A DNA stretch of 64,000 bases from DASXQK01 sp963757155 (GTDB lineage: Bacteria > Pseudomonadota > Alphaproteobacteria > Dongiales > Dongiaceae), in assembly GCA_963757155.1 (NCBI GenBank), contig CAVWQS010000012.1, positions 186,001 through 250,000 of the forward strand, given 5' to 3'. A program made the position numbers and the translations under genes. Positions 37,080 through 47,901 of this stretch are shown in pieces. The notes under the pieces were generated by a model, which searched no databases, was not told where the DNA came from, and saw nothing but the letters and a program-made list of their open reading frames with translations. The number at the start of each line of letters is the position of its first letter. The stretch's first letter is position 1.

Positions 37080-37847
37080 ATGTCCGACCTCCTGGCTTAC
37101 AAGGGCGCCCTGGTGGCCATCTGGCTCGTGGGGCTTTTCCTGGCGGAGCGATTCTGGCCGGCCGCCCCCTTGCCGGCGGCCGTCGCCGGGGCCCCGCTCG
37201 CCCGGCTGGCGCGCAATCTCGCGCTGGCCGCGATCAACTTTCTGTTATCGCCCTTGGTGATCCTGCCCCTGACGGCGCTGGCCGCCGGCCATGCCCTCGC
37301 CTGGCGTCCGGTCTGGTGGCAGGGCTGGCCGGGTCTGGCGCTCGATCTGCTGCTGCTCGATTTCCTGATCTATTGGTGGCACCGGGCCAATCATCAATGG
37401 CCTCCCCTCTGGCGCTTCCATCTCGTCCATCACCTCGACCGGACCTTGGATTCGACCAGCGCGCTGCGCTTTCATTTCGGCGAGGTGCTGATCTCGGCGG
37501 CCGCCCGGGCCGGCGCGATCCTGCTGCTGGGTTTTCCCTTGCTGTCGATCATCGCCTTCGAGACCCTGCTGCTGATCGCCACCATCTTCCATCACTCGAA
37601 CCTGCGCCTGCCGCGCCGGCTGGAAGCGGCGCTGTCGCGCCTCGTCATCACCCCCTCGATCCATTGGGTTCATCACCACCGCCGCCGGATCGATACGGAT
37701 TCCAACTACGGCACCGTCTTCAGCTTCTGGGACCGCCTGTTCGCCAGCCGGAGCCGGGCGCAGCGTTCGCCCGAGATGGAGATCGGGGTCGAGGGCGCGG
37801 AGGAACTGGCCTTGCCCGGCCTGCTCCTGCGTCCGGTGAAGGCTTAG
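37080..37847 (+). CDS. Fatty acid hydroxylase / sterol desaturase family membrane protein
   Basis: A 255-residue di-iron membrane enzyme. It has four to five hydrophobic helices and the three His boxes WWHRANH (about 98), HLVHHLDRTLDSTSALRFHFGE (about 116; shown as two parts HLVHH and RFHF) and SIHWVHHHR (about 196). The family hydroxylates or desaturates lipids and sterols; the bacterial substrate cannot be told. ATG 37080 is selected, since upstream codons are not membrane-like. Its stop TAG (37845-37847) abuts the stop of the convergent APC gene with no gap. Confidence 0.85.
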   Translation: MSDLLAYKGALVAIWLVGLFLAERFWPAAPLPAAVAGAPLARLARNLALAAINFLLSPLVILPLTALAAGHALAWRPVWWQGWPGLALDLLLLDFLIYWWHRANHQWPPLWRFHLVHHLDRTLDSTSALRFHFGEVLISAAARAGAILLLGFPLLSIIAFETLLLIATIFHHSNLRLPRRLEAALSRLVITPSIHWVHHHRRRIDTDSNYGTVFSFWDRLFASRSRAQRSPEMEIGVEGAEELALPGLLLRPVKA

Positions 37848-39228
37848 CTACAGATTGGGCAGCGGCCGGGCGATCTCCGGCACATGGGCCCGCGACAAGC
37901 TGGGGCGGCCCACCAGCAGCGCCATGCCGATGACGATCCAGGCGAGGACCGCATAGGGCCAGAGATTGTTGGGATAGGCGGGCACCGGATAGACGCTGTT
38001 GTAGAGCGGCCAGATCAGCACCAGGGTCCCCAGCAGGCCGAGCAGCGCCCAGAGCCGGTGCTTGGCCTTCAGCGAGACCGCCAGCACCGCCCCCGTCACC
38101 CCCATATAGACGAGGATCAGGCCCAGCGTGCCGATGGTGCCGAGATAGTCGTAGTAATTGGCCGCCCCCACGAAGGGGGCCCAGAGCGCGATCCCCAGGA
38201 GCGACAGCCCGCCGCAGAGCAGCACGGCGAATTTGGGTGTGCCGCTGACCGGATCGACATCGCCGATCCTGGGGCCCAGGCCCTTCGCGGCCGAGGGCGA
38301 AGAGCATGCGGGCCGCGGCGCTCAGCGCACCCAAAGTGGCGGAGAAGGCGCTGACGGCGGCGGCGAGATCGACGGCCACGGCGAAGTCGCGGGAGATGAA
38401 GCGGATCGAGAGGGTGTTGAGCGGCGCATCGGCATTGCTCAGCGCCTTCATCTGGTCGAGCCCATAGCCCATGACCTGGGCATAGGAGACGAAGACGAAG
38501 AAGGCGCCGGCCAGCAGCACCGTGCCGGCCATGGCGATGGGGATGTTGCGGCGGGGCGAGAGCGCCTCCTCGCCCAGAGTCGCCGCCCCTTCGAAGCCGG
38601 CGAAGGACAGGGTCGTGAACACCAGGGCATAGCCGACGCCCGACCAGCCGTCGAAGGCCGGCGCGGGGTGGAAGGGTTCGAGCGACAGCCCGGTGGTGCC
38701 GCTGATCTTCACCAGGATCACCACGCTCAGCACCAGGATGGCGGCGATGGAGAGACCCTCCAGGAGCAGCATCAGCCGGGCCGCGAGGCGGATGTCGCGG
38801 CAGACGCAATAGATGGCGAGAACCAGGGCCGCAGCACTGCCCACCAGCCCCTGATGGGGCAGATGCAGGCCGCAATCCTCCACCGCCGCATCGACGAAAT
38901 TGCCGACCAGAGCGCAGGTGGCGCCGATGAAGGCGAGATAGCCCAGGAACATCACCCAGCCCGCCATGAAGCCCCAGCGCCGGCCGAAGGCGGCGCGCAC
39001 ATAGGCATAGGCCGAGCCGGCATGGGCGAGGTCGCGGCTGAAGGAGACGAAGGAGAGCCCGACCAGGATGATCACCACCGTGCCGATGGCAAAGGCGAGC
39101 GGCGTCGCCGGCCCGGCAGCACCGGCCACCAGCGAGGTATTGAAGGCCACGCCCAGGGTCGGCCCGATCATGGAGAGCGAGACGCCGACGGCCTCGAGCA
39201 GGCCGAGCTTTCGGGTGAGGGCGGGCAT
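37848..39228 (-). CDS. APC-superfamily amino acid permease (frameshift near 38283)
   Basis: Reconstructed length 459 residues with about 12 helices. The N-terminus LLEAVGVSLSMIGPTLGVAF is the substrate-site helix 1, helix 6 has FAGFEGAATLGEE, and a conserved ARMLFALGREG loop precedes the break. One extra base near 38283 shifts the frame; deleting it joins this to GPRIGDVDPVSGTPKFAVLL. It resembles amine/amino acid permeases. It lies just downstream of the molybdenum hydroxylase/cytochrome genes on the same strand (14 bp gap), so it may import the hydroxylase substrate; this is inference. Confidence 0.82.
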
Positions 39229-39242
39229 GGAAGGCGAGCGTC

Positions 39243-40199
39243 CTAGGGGGCTTCGGGCATGGGAGACAGGGTGCAGCCGGGCGGCGGCGGGATCCCGGCA
39301 GCAGGCGGCAAGCGCCGCAACGCTTCTGCCATAGATGGCATCCCACTGCCGCTCGCTGTTGAGATCTCCCGGCGGCATCCAATGGGAATGGGGGAAGAGC
39401 TTGCCCCACTCGTCCAGCCCCTCGGTCGGCGCCGCGCCGACGGCCTGCAGCATCAGCCGGCGGCAGGAGTTCATGCTGCCGATGCGATGGCAGGCCGTGC
39501 AGGCGTTGTCGCGCGTGGCGATGCTGCGGGGCGGGGGCCAGGCCTTGAAGGCCTCGCCGATGTCATTGGCATATCGGCCGAAGGGATCGGCGGGGAGAAG
39601 GCCCGTCTGTGCGACGAAGGGGCTGTAGAGGAAGGGGCCGGCGTCATGGCAGAAGACGCAATTGGCCTTGGCCGTCTCCGCCGGCGGGGTCCAGAAGTCC
39701 CGCGCCCGACGTCCCATCGCCGGGCGAGGGCACATGGCGCCCGTCGAGGCCGCGCTCGGGCGTCCGCGGCAGCGGGCCCACGGCGTGAAACCAGCAGGTG
39801 CTGCCGCTCGCCACGCCATGCAGCACCACATCGACCTCGTCAAAGAGATATGTCCCGGCCGGCCGCAGGATCTTCTGCCGGCAGACCGCCGAGATCTGCG
39901 CCGTCGAATCATCGCGCAGCTTCAGGATCCGCTGAATGGGGCAGGCATTGCCCGTCGGTCGTCTCCCCCGGGATCGGCGGGATCAAGGAGGGCCGGTCGC
40001 AGCTCATGCCCGGCGCATAGCTGGCCGGGGTCTTGCCGTCGACGGTGATCGGAATCTCCGTCCCTTGGGTGCAGTCGAAGGCGGGGACGGCGGCGATCCG
40101 GGCCGCGCATTCCTGGGCATAGCCCGTGATGTCCTCGCCGCGCGCCGAGCCCCAGCAGAGGGGAAGCAGGATCACGGCGAGCAGGCCGGCAAGCCTCAC
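39243..40199 (-). CDS. Periplasmic dihaem c-type cytochrome-like protein (three frameshifts)
   Basis: Reconstructed length 317 residues. GTG 40199 overlaps the iorA stop (GTGA). A signal peptide (LAGLLAVILLPLCWGSARG) is followed by a Cys-containing domain with DCTQGTEIP and MSCDRPSLIPP, then a part with TYLFDEVDVVLHGVA, and two haem motifs CVFCH and CTACH, ending MPEAP. Shifts near 39955, 39715 and 39305 are each fixed by deleting one base. As part of the iorBA transcript it probably accepts electrons from the molybdenum hydroxylase. Confidence 0.75.
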
Positions 40200-40720
40200 G
40201 GCGCCAGGCCCAACTCGGCCAGCACCACGGCGCGGATGGCGGCGTGGTAGCGGACATAGCCGGTGCAGCGGCAGATATGCGCGCCGCAGGCTTCCGCGAT
40301 GGCGGCGTCGATCTGGTCGCGGCCCACCGGCGCCTTTCGCAGACGGTCGAGCAGGATATGGGCCGCCATCAGGAATCCCGGGGTGCAATAGCCGCATTGG
40401 AAGGCGAAATGGGTGAGGAAGGCTTGCTGCAGGGCGTTGAGGCGCGCCGGGCTGCCCAGGCCTTCGACGGTCATGACCCTCTGGCCGTCCAGCTCGACAG
40501 CCGGGGTCGAGCAGGCGACCACGGGCAGCAGCGGGCTCTCGGCGCCGGGCTGCACCGCCACCGTGCAGGCCCGGCAGACACCGATGCCGCAGCAGAATTT
40601 CGTGCCGGTCAGGCCGAGATCCTCCTGCAGCCAGTCGAGCAAGGAGAGGTCCGCCGGCACGCTGCGGCGATAGAGCGTGCCGTTGATCGTCACCGCGATC
40701 GCCTGGTCGTCGTCCGCCAT
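40196..40720 (-). CDS. iorA: Isoquinoline 1-oxidoreductase-type alpha subunit, 2x[2Fe-2S]
   Basis: A 174-residue small subunit of a xanthine-oxidase-family hydroxylase. The plant-type cluster motif is KFCCGIGVCRACTV (about 42-55) and the second cluster is CGYCTPGFLMAA with CRCTGY near the end. It passes electrons from the molybdenum site of IorB to the acceptor. It overlaps the iorB stop by one base (TGATG) and the cytochrome start by four. Confidence 0.92.
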   Translation of the reverse strand: MADDDQAIAVTINGTLYRRSVPADLSLLDWLQEDLGLTGTKFCCGIGVCRACTVAVQPGAESPLLPVVACSTPAVELDGQRVMTVEGLGSPARLNALQQAFLTHFAFQCGYCTPGFLMAAHILLDRLRKAPVGRDQIDAAIAEACGAHICRCTGYVRYHAAIRAVVLAELGLAP

Positions 40721-43423
40721 CAGCTCAGCGCCTTTCGAATCTTCTCCGGCGTGATCGGCAGATCGCGGAAGCGCTGACCCGTCGCATGGGCCACCGCATT
40801 GGCGATGGCCGGCGCGATGGGGCAGAGGACCGCCTCGGCGATGCCCTTGCCGGTATCCTCCACGGCGGGCAGCAGATCGAGCCCGATCCTGCCCAGGGGC
40901 ATGTCGCCCCAGCGCGCCACATGGTAGCGATCGAGATTCCAGCGCCCGCTCCCGGCGCCATCGCCCAGCAGCGGCAGATCCTCGAGCAGGGCATAGCCGA
41001 TCCCCATGGCGACGGCGCCCTCGGATTGCCCCTCGACGAGGTCCCGCTGGATGATCCGCCCGGCATCCAGGAAGGATTGCATCGCGGTCACCGCGACCCT
41101 GCCGGTCCGCCGGTCGATCTCGACCGAGGCGAGCGCGCCGGAGGAGGCATAGAGGCTGCGGCCGTAGTTCGCCGAGCCCGCGGGCGGCGGGGTGGTGTTC
41201 GCCCGCTCATGGATGGCCCAGCCCGTCTCCTGCGCGCGCCGGGTCGAGAGGCCGTCCAGCGGGCAGCGCCGCGTGACCCCGTCGATCACATACTCGGCGC
41301 TCACCCAATCGCCCTGGGAATAGGCATGCACCATCATGGCGGCGAAGCCGTTGTCGGCATGGAGCTGGCGGGCGATCTTCGCCAGGGACAGCGGCGGGAG
41401 CTTCGGGGCCGTCAGGCTTCCGTCCTGCCAGCGGGTGTTCTGTCCGAGCGAGGCCGGGGCGATGCCCCAGAGCTTGCAGGCCGCCGGCAGCAGCCCCGCC
41501 TCGAACAGCAGACGCGCGGCCTGCTCGACGACATGGACCTGATGAAAGCCGGTCAGGCAGGCGCTGGAGGATTGCATGAAATCCGCCGTCCAGCGCGGAT
41601 CGTCCCAGGGATTTCCCGGCGGCGTCGTATCCGACTGCAGGCCGAGGGCGGCGAAATGCGCCGCCGCCCCCATCTCGACCGCCTGCGCATTGGCGCCGAG
41701 ATGGCGCGACGTGCTGAGGGCGAGGGAGGTCGCCGAGCCATTGCCCATGTCGATGCAGTTCGTGCGCACCGTCAGCCGCCCGTCGGCGCCGATGGCGACC
41801 TCGGCCATGACGCCGTCGCTGCCGGTGCCATAGGCCTGGTTGGCGAGCGCGAATCCGACGCCGTAGAGCATCGACCCCGAATCCCTTGCCCGCTTCGTCG
41901 CGGCGCGATCGGCCCAGAGCGGATGCGCCCGCGCCCGCGCGCAGATCTCCGCCAGCCGCATGTCATGGATCAGGGGCGCGCCGGTCACCGTCCGGTCGCC
42001 GGTCAGCAGCAGATTGCGCTGGCGCAGCTCGATGGCATCGAGCCCGAGCGCGCCGGCCGCCTCGTCCACCAGGCATTCGATGGCGTAGAAGGCCTGGGGA
42101 CCGCCGAAGCCCCGCATCGATCCGGCGACGACGCCCGCGCTCGGCACGGCGGCGGCATCGATCATGACCTTGTCGAAGCGATAGCTGCCGCCGCCGGTGA
42201 AGGCGGCAAGCTCGGCGACCCATTGGCTGTAATTATTGGCGCCGCCCGCCTGCAGGCTCATCCGGCTCTGGATCGCCTTGAAGCGGCCCGCGGAATCGAC
42301 CGCCAGGCGCTGCTCGATGCGGCTGCCGAGCTGCTTCAGCCCGGCGGCGAATTGCTCGAAGCGGTCGCTGGCGATCCTGACGGGCCCGTCGGCATAGGCG
42401 GCGGCGAGCGCCAGCAGCAGCGGGAAAGGCCGAGGTGTCGCGGCCGCCGAAGCCGCCGCCGGGATAGCAGGCGTTGAGCACCACCTTGGCGAGGCGGATC
42501 GGGCAATCCGGGGCGCCGAAGAGGCCGAGGGTGTTGGCGATATCGCCATTGGTCGATTGGGTGCCCAGGACCAGATGCAGGGTCGCGCCCGCCGCCCCCG
42601 GCTCGAGCCAGGCCAGGCCCGATTCCGGCTCCATGAACATCGGGTCCAGCACCTGGGTCCCGTAGCTGCCGGAGAATTGCCGCAGCGCCGGGTCGTCGAA
42701 CACCGACTCCATCTTCGCCCGGAGCGCGCGCGCTTCGGAATCGGCGGGCGCCGGCGGCTCGGCATAGGGATTGCTAGGGCCGTTGCGGGTCTGGGAGAAT
42801 TCCTCGACGCCGTCCGCAACGGACCGCGTGATGTAAGTGGCGGGCGGAAAAGGCTTGGGCGGTGGCGGCGCCGGCGCTGCGGCGCCATAGCGGACGACCG
42901 ATTCATCGAACTGCAGCTGACGCTGCGCCCGGCGCCAGGTCGCGAAATCCCCAAAGATCAGGATCGCCACGGGCTGGCCGAAATAGCTCGGCGCCTGGCC
43001 GGCCGGCACCAGCAGCCCGGGCGTGCCATTGGCCAGCGCCATGGTGCTCTGGGGAAGGAGGATCTTGTCGGCAGCCAGATCCGCCTGCTCGATCTTGCGC
43101 AGCGGTTGCAGCGCGGGCGGCAGGCTCGAGAGATCGATGCCAAGGAAGACGCGATCGACGGCGGTGGCGCGCAGCACCATCGCGACGCGCTCGCGCGCCG
43201 GCCAGCCCGCCATGTCCCGGGCCCGGAAATCGCGGCCGTAGATCTTCTGGCCCGTCACCTTGGCGGGCCCATCGATGCGCGAGCGCGCAACGCCGGGTCC
43301 CGCGGACCAATCATGGGCCGGCGCGGCCTCGGCGAAAGCGAGCTTGTTGAAGACGACCGTGAGGGCAGTACCCCCGATCGTCTGCAGGAACTCGCGACGG
43401 GTGGGAATGAAGAAGCCGCTCAT
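40720..43423 (-). CDS. iorB: Isoquinoline 1-oxidoreductase-type beta subunit, molybdopterin-binding, Tat-exported (frameshift near 42432)
   Basis: A 900-residue catalytic subunit once one extra base near 42432 is removed. It starts with a twin-arginine signal (TRREFLQTIGGTALTVVF), followed by the aldehyde-oxidase-like domains: PGGGFGGRD, the SMRGFGGPQAFYAIE segment and the C-terminal GIAEAVLCPIAPAIANAVAHA with the catalytic-Glu region. The family hydroxylates N-heterocycles or oxidises aldehydes in the periplasm; the true substrate is unknown. First gene of an iorB-iorA-cytochrome unit, with the APC permease close downstream. Confidence 0.88.
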
Positions 43424-43544
43424 GAGCTGAGAGCGGACGATAGCACAGCCGACTTCGCGCTGTGTGTGCGCGACTCCCTATGCCGTCACCTCGGCGAAAG
43501 TCGAGGTCCAGGGGCGAGCGGCGGAACGGCGGCGTAGAGGCGCG

Positions 43545-44252
43545 CTAGCCCTTACCGCCGCTGCCGCCGCCGCGCATCTTGCGGGTCTGGGGCGTGGCGA
43601 AGAGGTCGTTGGGGAGCTCGGCGCCGAAGACAGCGTCCTGGAGCGCGATGGCCACTTCGGTGCCGCGGGAATCGCGGATGATCCATTGCTTCAGCACCAG
43701 CGGATCGTCGGCGAAGGTGAGGGAGGCCTGGCCGGCATCGGGATTGGCGGTCTGGTACATCGAGAGCCGGATGGCGCCGGGCGAGCGCTCGATGGCGGTC
43801 ACGGTGATCTTCGGGCTGAAGTCGATGGTCTGCTGCACCAGGAACCAGATCGGCGTCTGGTCCATGGGGATCTGGGTCAGCTGGTCGAGATCGCTGTCGT
43901 AGTAATCGACCCAGGTGCCGTCGGAGACCAGCAGCACCGGCACCGGCGGCTCGTATTCGACGCGGAGCAGCCCCGGCCGGCGCAGATAGATCTTGCCGAA
44001 GGAGAGTGCCCCGCCGGAGGCGACCTGCTGGAAGCGGGCGCTCATGCTGCGGATGCTGTCGAGATAGGCGGCCACCCGCTTCAGATCGGCCTGATCCTCG
44101 GGGGATAGCTGCATCGGCGTATCCACCGCCCAGGCGCTGTGCGCGCCCAGCACGCCGGCCATGGAGATCAGCGCCAGGCTGCCCAAGAGGCGGCGGCGGG
44201 TGAAAGTGCCGAAGGCGGGCATCTCGGGCATCGTCTGAAGCTTCTTGTTCAT
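43545..44252 (-). CDS. lolA: LolA-family outer-membrane lipoprotein carrier protein
   Basis: A 235-residue periplasmic protein with an RRRLLGS signal peptide, possibly Tat-type (cleaved near HSAWA), and the LolA half-barrel: IRSMSARFQQVASGGALSFG, LRRPGLLRVEYEPP, WVDYYDSDLDQLTQIP. LolA carries lipoproteins from LolCDE to LolB. The C-terminal Gly/Lys-rich tail is short and disordered. ATGA overlap with the ftsK stop shows coupling; the aminotransferase-ftsK-lolA order is common in alphaproteobacteria. Confidence 0.88.
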   Translation of the reverse strand: MNKKLQTMPEMPAFGTFTRRRLLGSLALISMAGVLGAHSAWAVDTPMQLSPEDQADLKRVAAYLDSIRSMSARFQQVASGGALSFGKIYLRRPGLLRVEYEPPVPVLLVSDGTWVDYYDSDLDQLTQIPMDQTPIWFLVQQTIDFSPKITVTAIERSPGAIRLSMYQTANPDAGQASLTFADDPLVLKQWIIRDSRGTEVAIALQDAVFGAELPNDLFATPQTRKMRGGGSGGKG

Positions 44253-46669
44253 TCCATTCCGTCGCTGTTCCGGGCCAGAACCTCGCGCTTGCCGACATGG
44301 TTGGCAGGGCTGACCACGCCCTCCTTCTCCATGCGCTCGATCAGTCGGGCCGCGCGGTTATAGCCGATTTGCAGATGCCGCTGGACGAAGCTCGTCGAGG
44401 CCTTGCGCTCGCGGGAGACAAGCTGGACGGCCTTGTCGTAGAGGTCGTCGCCGCTGCCTTCCTCGCCGCCCAGGCCTTCCGAACCCTCGGGCTCCTCTTC
44501 CTCGCGGGTGACGTCCTCAATATAGGCGGGCGTCCCCTGCTCTTTAAGGTGCCGCACCACGGATTCGACTTCGCCGTCGGAGACGAACGGACCATGAACG
44601 CGCACGATGCGCCCGCCCTGGCCCATGTAGAGCATGTCGCCTTGGCCCAGGAGCTGCTCGGCGCCGGGCTCGCTGAGGATGGTGCGGCTGTCGATCCGGC
44701 TGGTGACGTGGAAGCTGACCCGGGTCGGGAAATTGGCCTTGATCGTCCCGGTGATGACGTCCACCGAGGGGCGCTGGGTCGCCATGATGATATGGATGCC
44801 GGCGGCCCGCGCCATCTGGGCCAGGCGCTGCACCGCGGCCTCGATATCCTTGCCGGCCACCAGCATCAGATCGGCCATCTCGTCGACCACGACCACGATG
44901 AAGGGCAGAGGCGAGAGGTCGAAGGCCTGCTCCTCATAGATCGGCGCGCCGGTCTCGGGATTGAATCCGGTCTGGACCTTGCGGGTCAGGGTCTCGCCCT
45001 TGGCCGCCGCCTGCTCGACCCGCTGGTTGTAGCCCTCGATATTGCGCACGCCGAGCTGGGACATCTTGCGGTAGCGGCCCTCCATCTCGCGCACGGTCCA
45101 TTTCAAGGCGACGATCGCCTTGCGGGGGTCGGTGACCACGGGCGCCAGGAGATGGGGAATTCCGTCATAGCCGGAGAGTTCCAGCATCTTCGGATCGACC
45201 ATGATGAATTTGCAGCGGTCCGGCGGCAGGCGGTAGATCAGCGACAGGATCATGGTGTTGATCGCCACCGACTTGCCCGAGCCGGTGGTGCCGGCGATGA
45301 GCAGATGGGGCATGCGGGCGAGATCGACGATCACCGGTGAGCCGCCGATGTCCTTGCCCAGCACCAGCGCCAGCTTCGCCGCCGTGCGCTCGTAATCCTC
45401 CGACGCCAGGAGCTCGCGCAGCCCCACGGTCTCGCGGATGCGATTGGGCAGCTCGATGCCGATGACGCTCTGGCCGGGGATCACCGCGATGCGCACCGAG
45501 ACCGAGCTCATGGAGCGCGCCACATCGTCGGCGAGGCCGACCACGCGGCTGGTCTTGGTGCCGGGCGCGGGCTCGAGCTCGTAGAGCGTCACCACCGGCC
45601 CGGGGCGGACCTTCACGATCTGGCCCTTGACCCCGAAATCCTGCAGCACCGATTCCAGCAGCCGGGCGTTCTTCTCCAGCGATTCCTCGTTCACCTTCTG
45701 CGCGCCGCGATCCTTGGCCGGCGGATGCAGCAGATCCAGCGGCGGCAGGGAGTATTCCGCATTGGGCACGAGATCCAGCGTCGCCTGGCCCGCCTTGACC
45801 GCCCGCTTGCCGGGCCGCGGACGCTGCTTCTGCGGCTCGACCAGCGGCTCGGCCTCGACACGGACCGCCCGCGCCGGAGGCTCGGGCGTCACCGGCGGCA
45901 TGAGGGAGAGAGGCTGGTCCTCTTCCTCGTCTTCCGCCGTATGGTCGTCGAGAGCGGGCTCCATGCGCCGCGCCTCCTCATAGCGCTCGGCGCGCAGCTC
46001 GGCCGCCTCCTCGGAGCGCCGGGGGCGGAGCCACCGGACGATGGCGCTGGTGCGGGTCGAGACCTCGCCGCTGGCCGCGGCGAGGGCCTTGCCCGCCTGG
46101 TGATAGCGCCGCCAGGAGACGCCGAGGGCGAAGTAGTAGAGCGGCAAGGCCAGGACCAGGCAGACGAGCTGCAGCACCCAGACCGGCGCCAGCCCCATGG
46201 GCAGGAGACCCATCAGCGTGCCGCCCCCGAACAGAAGCTGGCCCAGCGCGCCGCCCAGGCTGACCGTGAAGGGCCAGGCGCCCGACCAGGGAACGAGCCC
46301 GAGGCCGATGGAGGTCGCCAGCAGCGAGGCGGGCAGCAGCAGCAGCCGCAGCCACCAGGGGCTGGGCGGGCGATGGCGGATCAGCTTCACCGCCCAGACG
46401 GCCAGCGCCACCGCCAGCATGAAGCTCGCCAGCCCCAGGCTCTGCAGCGTGAGATCGGCGATATAGGCGCCGGGCACGCCGAGGAGATTCTGCACCGGCC
46501 CGTCGGTCGCGAGATTGAAGGAGGGATCGCTCCGGCTCGCCGTCAGCAGGGCCACCAGATAGGCGCCCGCCAGGACGAAGAGAACAATGCCGAACACCTC
46601 CTCGAAGCGCCGGCGCAGGAAGACCCGGGTCCCCGCCGGCACGAAGGTGGTGGTGGTCTGGTCGGTCAT
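44249..46669 (-). CDS. ftsK: DNA translocase FtsK
   Basis: An 806-residue septal DNA pump. Four N-terminal helices (about 25-190) are followed by an acidic/proline linker, then the FtsK motor: LLIAGTTGSGKSVAINTMI (Walker A), FIVVVVDEMADLMLVAG (Walker B), and the C-terminal gamma winged-helix (RERKASTSFVQRHLQIGYN) that reads KOPS sites. The length suits the short-linker alphaproteobacterial form. It overlaps the aminotransferase stop and the lolA start by four bases. Confidence 0.96.
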   Translation of the reverse strand: MTDQTTTTFVPAGTRVFLRRRFEEVFGIVLFVLAGAYLVALLTASRSDPSFNLATDGPVQNLLGVPGAYIADLTLQSLGLASFMLAVALAVWAVKLIRHRPPSPWWLRLLLLPASLLATSIGLGLVPWSGAWPFTVSLGGALGQLLFGGGTLMGLLPMGLAPVWVLQLVCLVLALPLYYFALGVSWRRYHQAGKALAAASGEVSTRTSAIVRWLRPRRSEEAAELRAERYEEARRMEPALDDHTAEDEEEDQPLSLMPPVTPEPPARAVRVEAEPLVEPQKQRPRPGKRAVKAGQATLDLVPNAEYSLPPLDLLHPPAKDRGAQKVNEESLEKNARLLESVLQDFGVKGQIVKVRPGPVVTLYELEPAPGTKTSRVVGLADDVARSMSSVSVRIAVIPGQSVIGIELPNRIRETVGLRELLASEDYERTAAKLALVLGKDIGGSPVIVDLARMPHLLIAGTTGSGKSVAINTMILSLIYRLPPDRCKFIMVDPKMLELSGYDGIPHLLAPVVTDPRKAIVALKWTVREMEGRYRKMSQLGVRNIEGYNQRVEQAAAKGETLTRKVQTGFNPETGAPIYEEQAFDLSPLPFIVVVVDEMADLMLVAGKDIEAAVQRLAQMARAAGIHIIMATQRPSVDVITGTIKANFPTRVSFHVTSRIDSRTILSEPGAEQLLGQGDMLYMGQGGRIVRVHGPFVSDGEVESVVRHLKEQGTPAYIEDVTREEEEPEGSEGLGGEEGSGDDLYDKAVQLVSRERKASTSFVQRHLQIGYNRAARLIERMEKEGVVSPANHVGKREVLARNSDGME

Positions 46670-47889
46670 TGCGCCGCCGCCACGTCTTCCTGGGAGTCGG
46701 GGGCGAGCACCTTGACCAGCCGGGTCAGGCCTTCCTCGACCACCTCGGGCTCATGCACCAAAGCGACGCGGATATAGGGCGTGCCGGGATTGCGCCCCTC
46801 GGCATCGGGCCGCGCCATATAGGCGCCGGGGAGCACGCGCAAGCCCGCCTCGGCCCAGAGACGCTTGGCTGCGGCCTCGCCGTCGCCCACGTCCAACCAG
46901 AGAAAAAATCCGCCCGCCGGTGCGGTGAAGCCGAAGCGATTGCCCAGCAGGCGCTCCGCGATGGCGAAGCTCCGGCGATAGCGCTCGCGCCCCGCCTCGA
47001 CATGGGTCTCCTCGCGCCACAACGCGGCCGAGGCGGCGAGCGCCGGGAAGGAAGGCGCGCTGCCGCCGAAATTCACCAGCTGGGTCACCCGCTTGATCAG
47101 GCGCCGGTCGCCGGCGATGAAGCCGGAGCGCAGGCCCGGTGCCGCCGAACGCTTGGAGAGGGAGTGCAGCACGATCAGATTGTCGAGCCTGCCCTCGGCC
47201 ACCTCCAGCGCGCCGGCCGGGGGCTGGCCGCGGTAGATCTCGGCATAGCATTCGTCGAAGGCGATGGCGAAATCATGCTTGCGGGCAAGCCTCACCCAGC
47301 GGGCGAGATAGTCGCGCGACGCCACGGCCCCTTGCGGGTTGGAGGGCGAGCAGACATAGGCCAGAGCCGTGCGGGCGAGCGTCGCCTGATCCACGAGCTC
47401 GGGCTCGGGCAGGAAGCCATTGGCCGGCGTCGCCGGCAGGAAGATGGGCTCCGCCCCCGCCACCGCCGCCGCCCCGGCATAGACATGATAGAAGGGGCTC
47501 GGCATCAGCACGGCGGGCCGCGGGCCCTGGCCCTGCCATTCCGGCACGGCGGCCAGCGCCAGATGGAACAGCGCCTCCCGCGTCCCGGCGCAGGGCATGA
47601 TGTCCTGGTCCGGGTCGAGAAAGCCCTCGGCCAGATGATAGCGCCGCTGCAGCCAATCGCGGACGGCGCGGCGGAAATCCGGCGTGCCGGCGGATTGCGG
47701 ATAGCGCGACCACTCGGCCTTCTGGCGCTCCAGGATCTCGGCCAGGAAATCCGGCGGGGCGGCCTGGGGCTCGCCCACCGAAAAAGCCAGCACGGGCCCG
47801 CCGGGTGTCACGCCCTCCAGCAGGGCATTCAGCCGGGTGAAGGGGTGGAATTTCAGCAGCGAATCGAGCCGGTCGGTCACGGCGCCCAA
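46666..47889 (-). CDS. PLP-dependent class I/II aminotransferase (DapC-like)
   Basis: A 407-residue fold-type I aminotransferase. The PLP lysine is Lys246 in LHSLSKRSAAPGLRSG, with SPSNPQG (about 181), DECYAEIYRG (about 212) and a final RVALVHEPE. The sequence is closest to N-succinyldiaminopimelate aminotransferase-type enzymes (lysine/peptidoglycan pathway), a frequent partner of ftsK in this class; the assignment is by similarity of motifs and context. First gene of the aat-ftsK-lolA operon. Confidence 0.83.
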   Translation of the reverse strand: MGAVTDRLDSLLKFHPFTRLNALLEGVTPGGPVLAFSVGEPQAAPPDFLAEILERQKAEWSRYPQSAGTPDFRRAVRDWLQRRYHLAEGFLDPDQDIMPCAGTREALFHLALAAVPEWQGQGPRPAVLMPSPFYHVYAGAAAVAGAEPIFLPATPANGFLPEPELVDQATLARTALAYVCSPSNPQGAVASRDYLARWVRLARKHDFAIAFDECYAEIYRGQPPAGALEVAEGRLDNLIVLHSLSKRSAAPGLRSGFIAGDRRLIKRVTQLVNFGGSAPSFPALAASAALWREETHVEAGRERYRRSFAIAERLLGNRFGFTAPAGGFFLWLDVGDGEAAAKRLWAEAGLRVLPGAYMARPDAEGRNPGTPYIRVALVHEPEVVEEGLTRLVKVLAPDSQEDVAAAQ

Positions 47890-47901
47890 TCAGTCGTTAT
47901 A

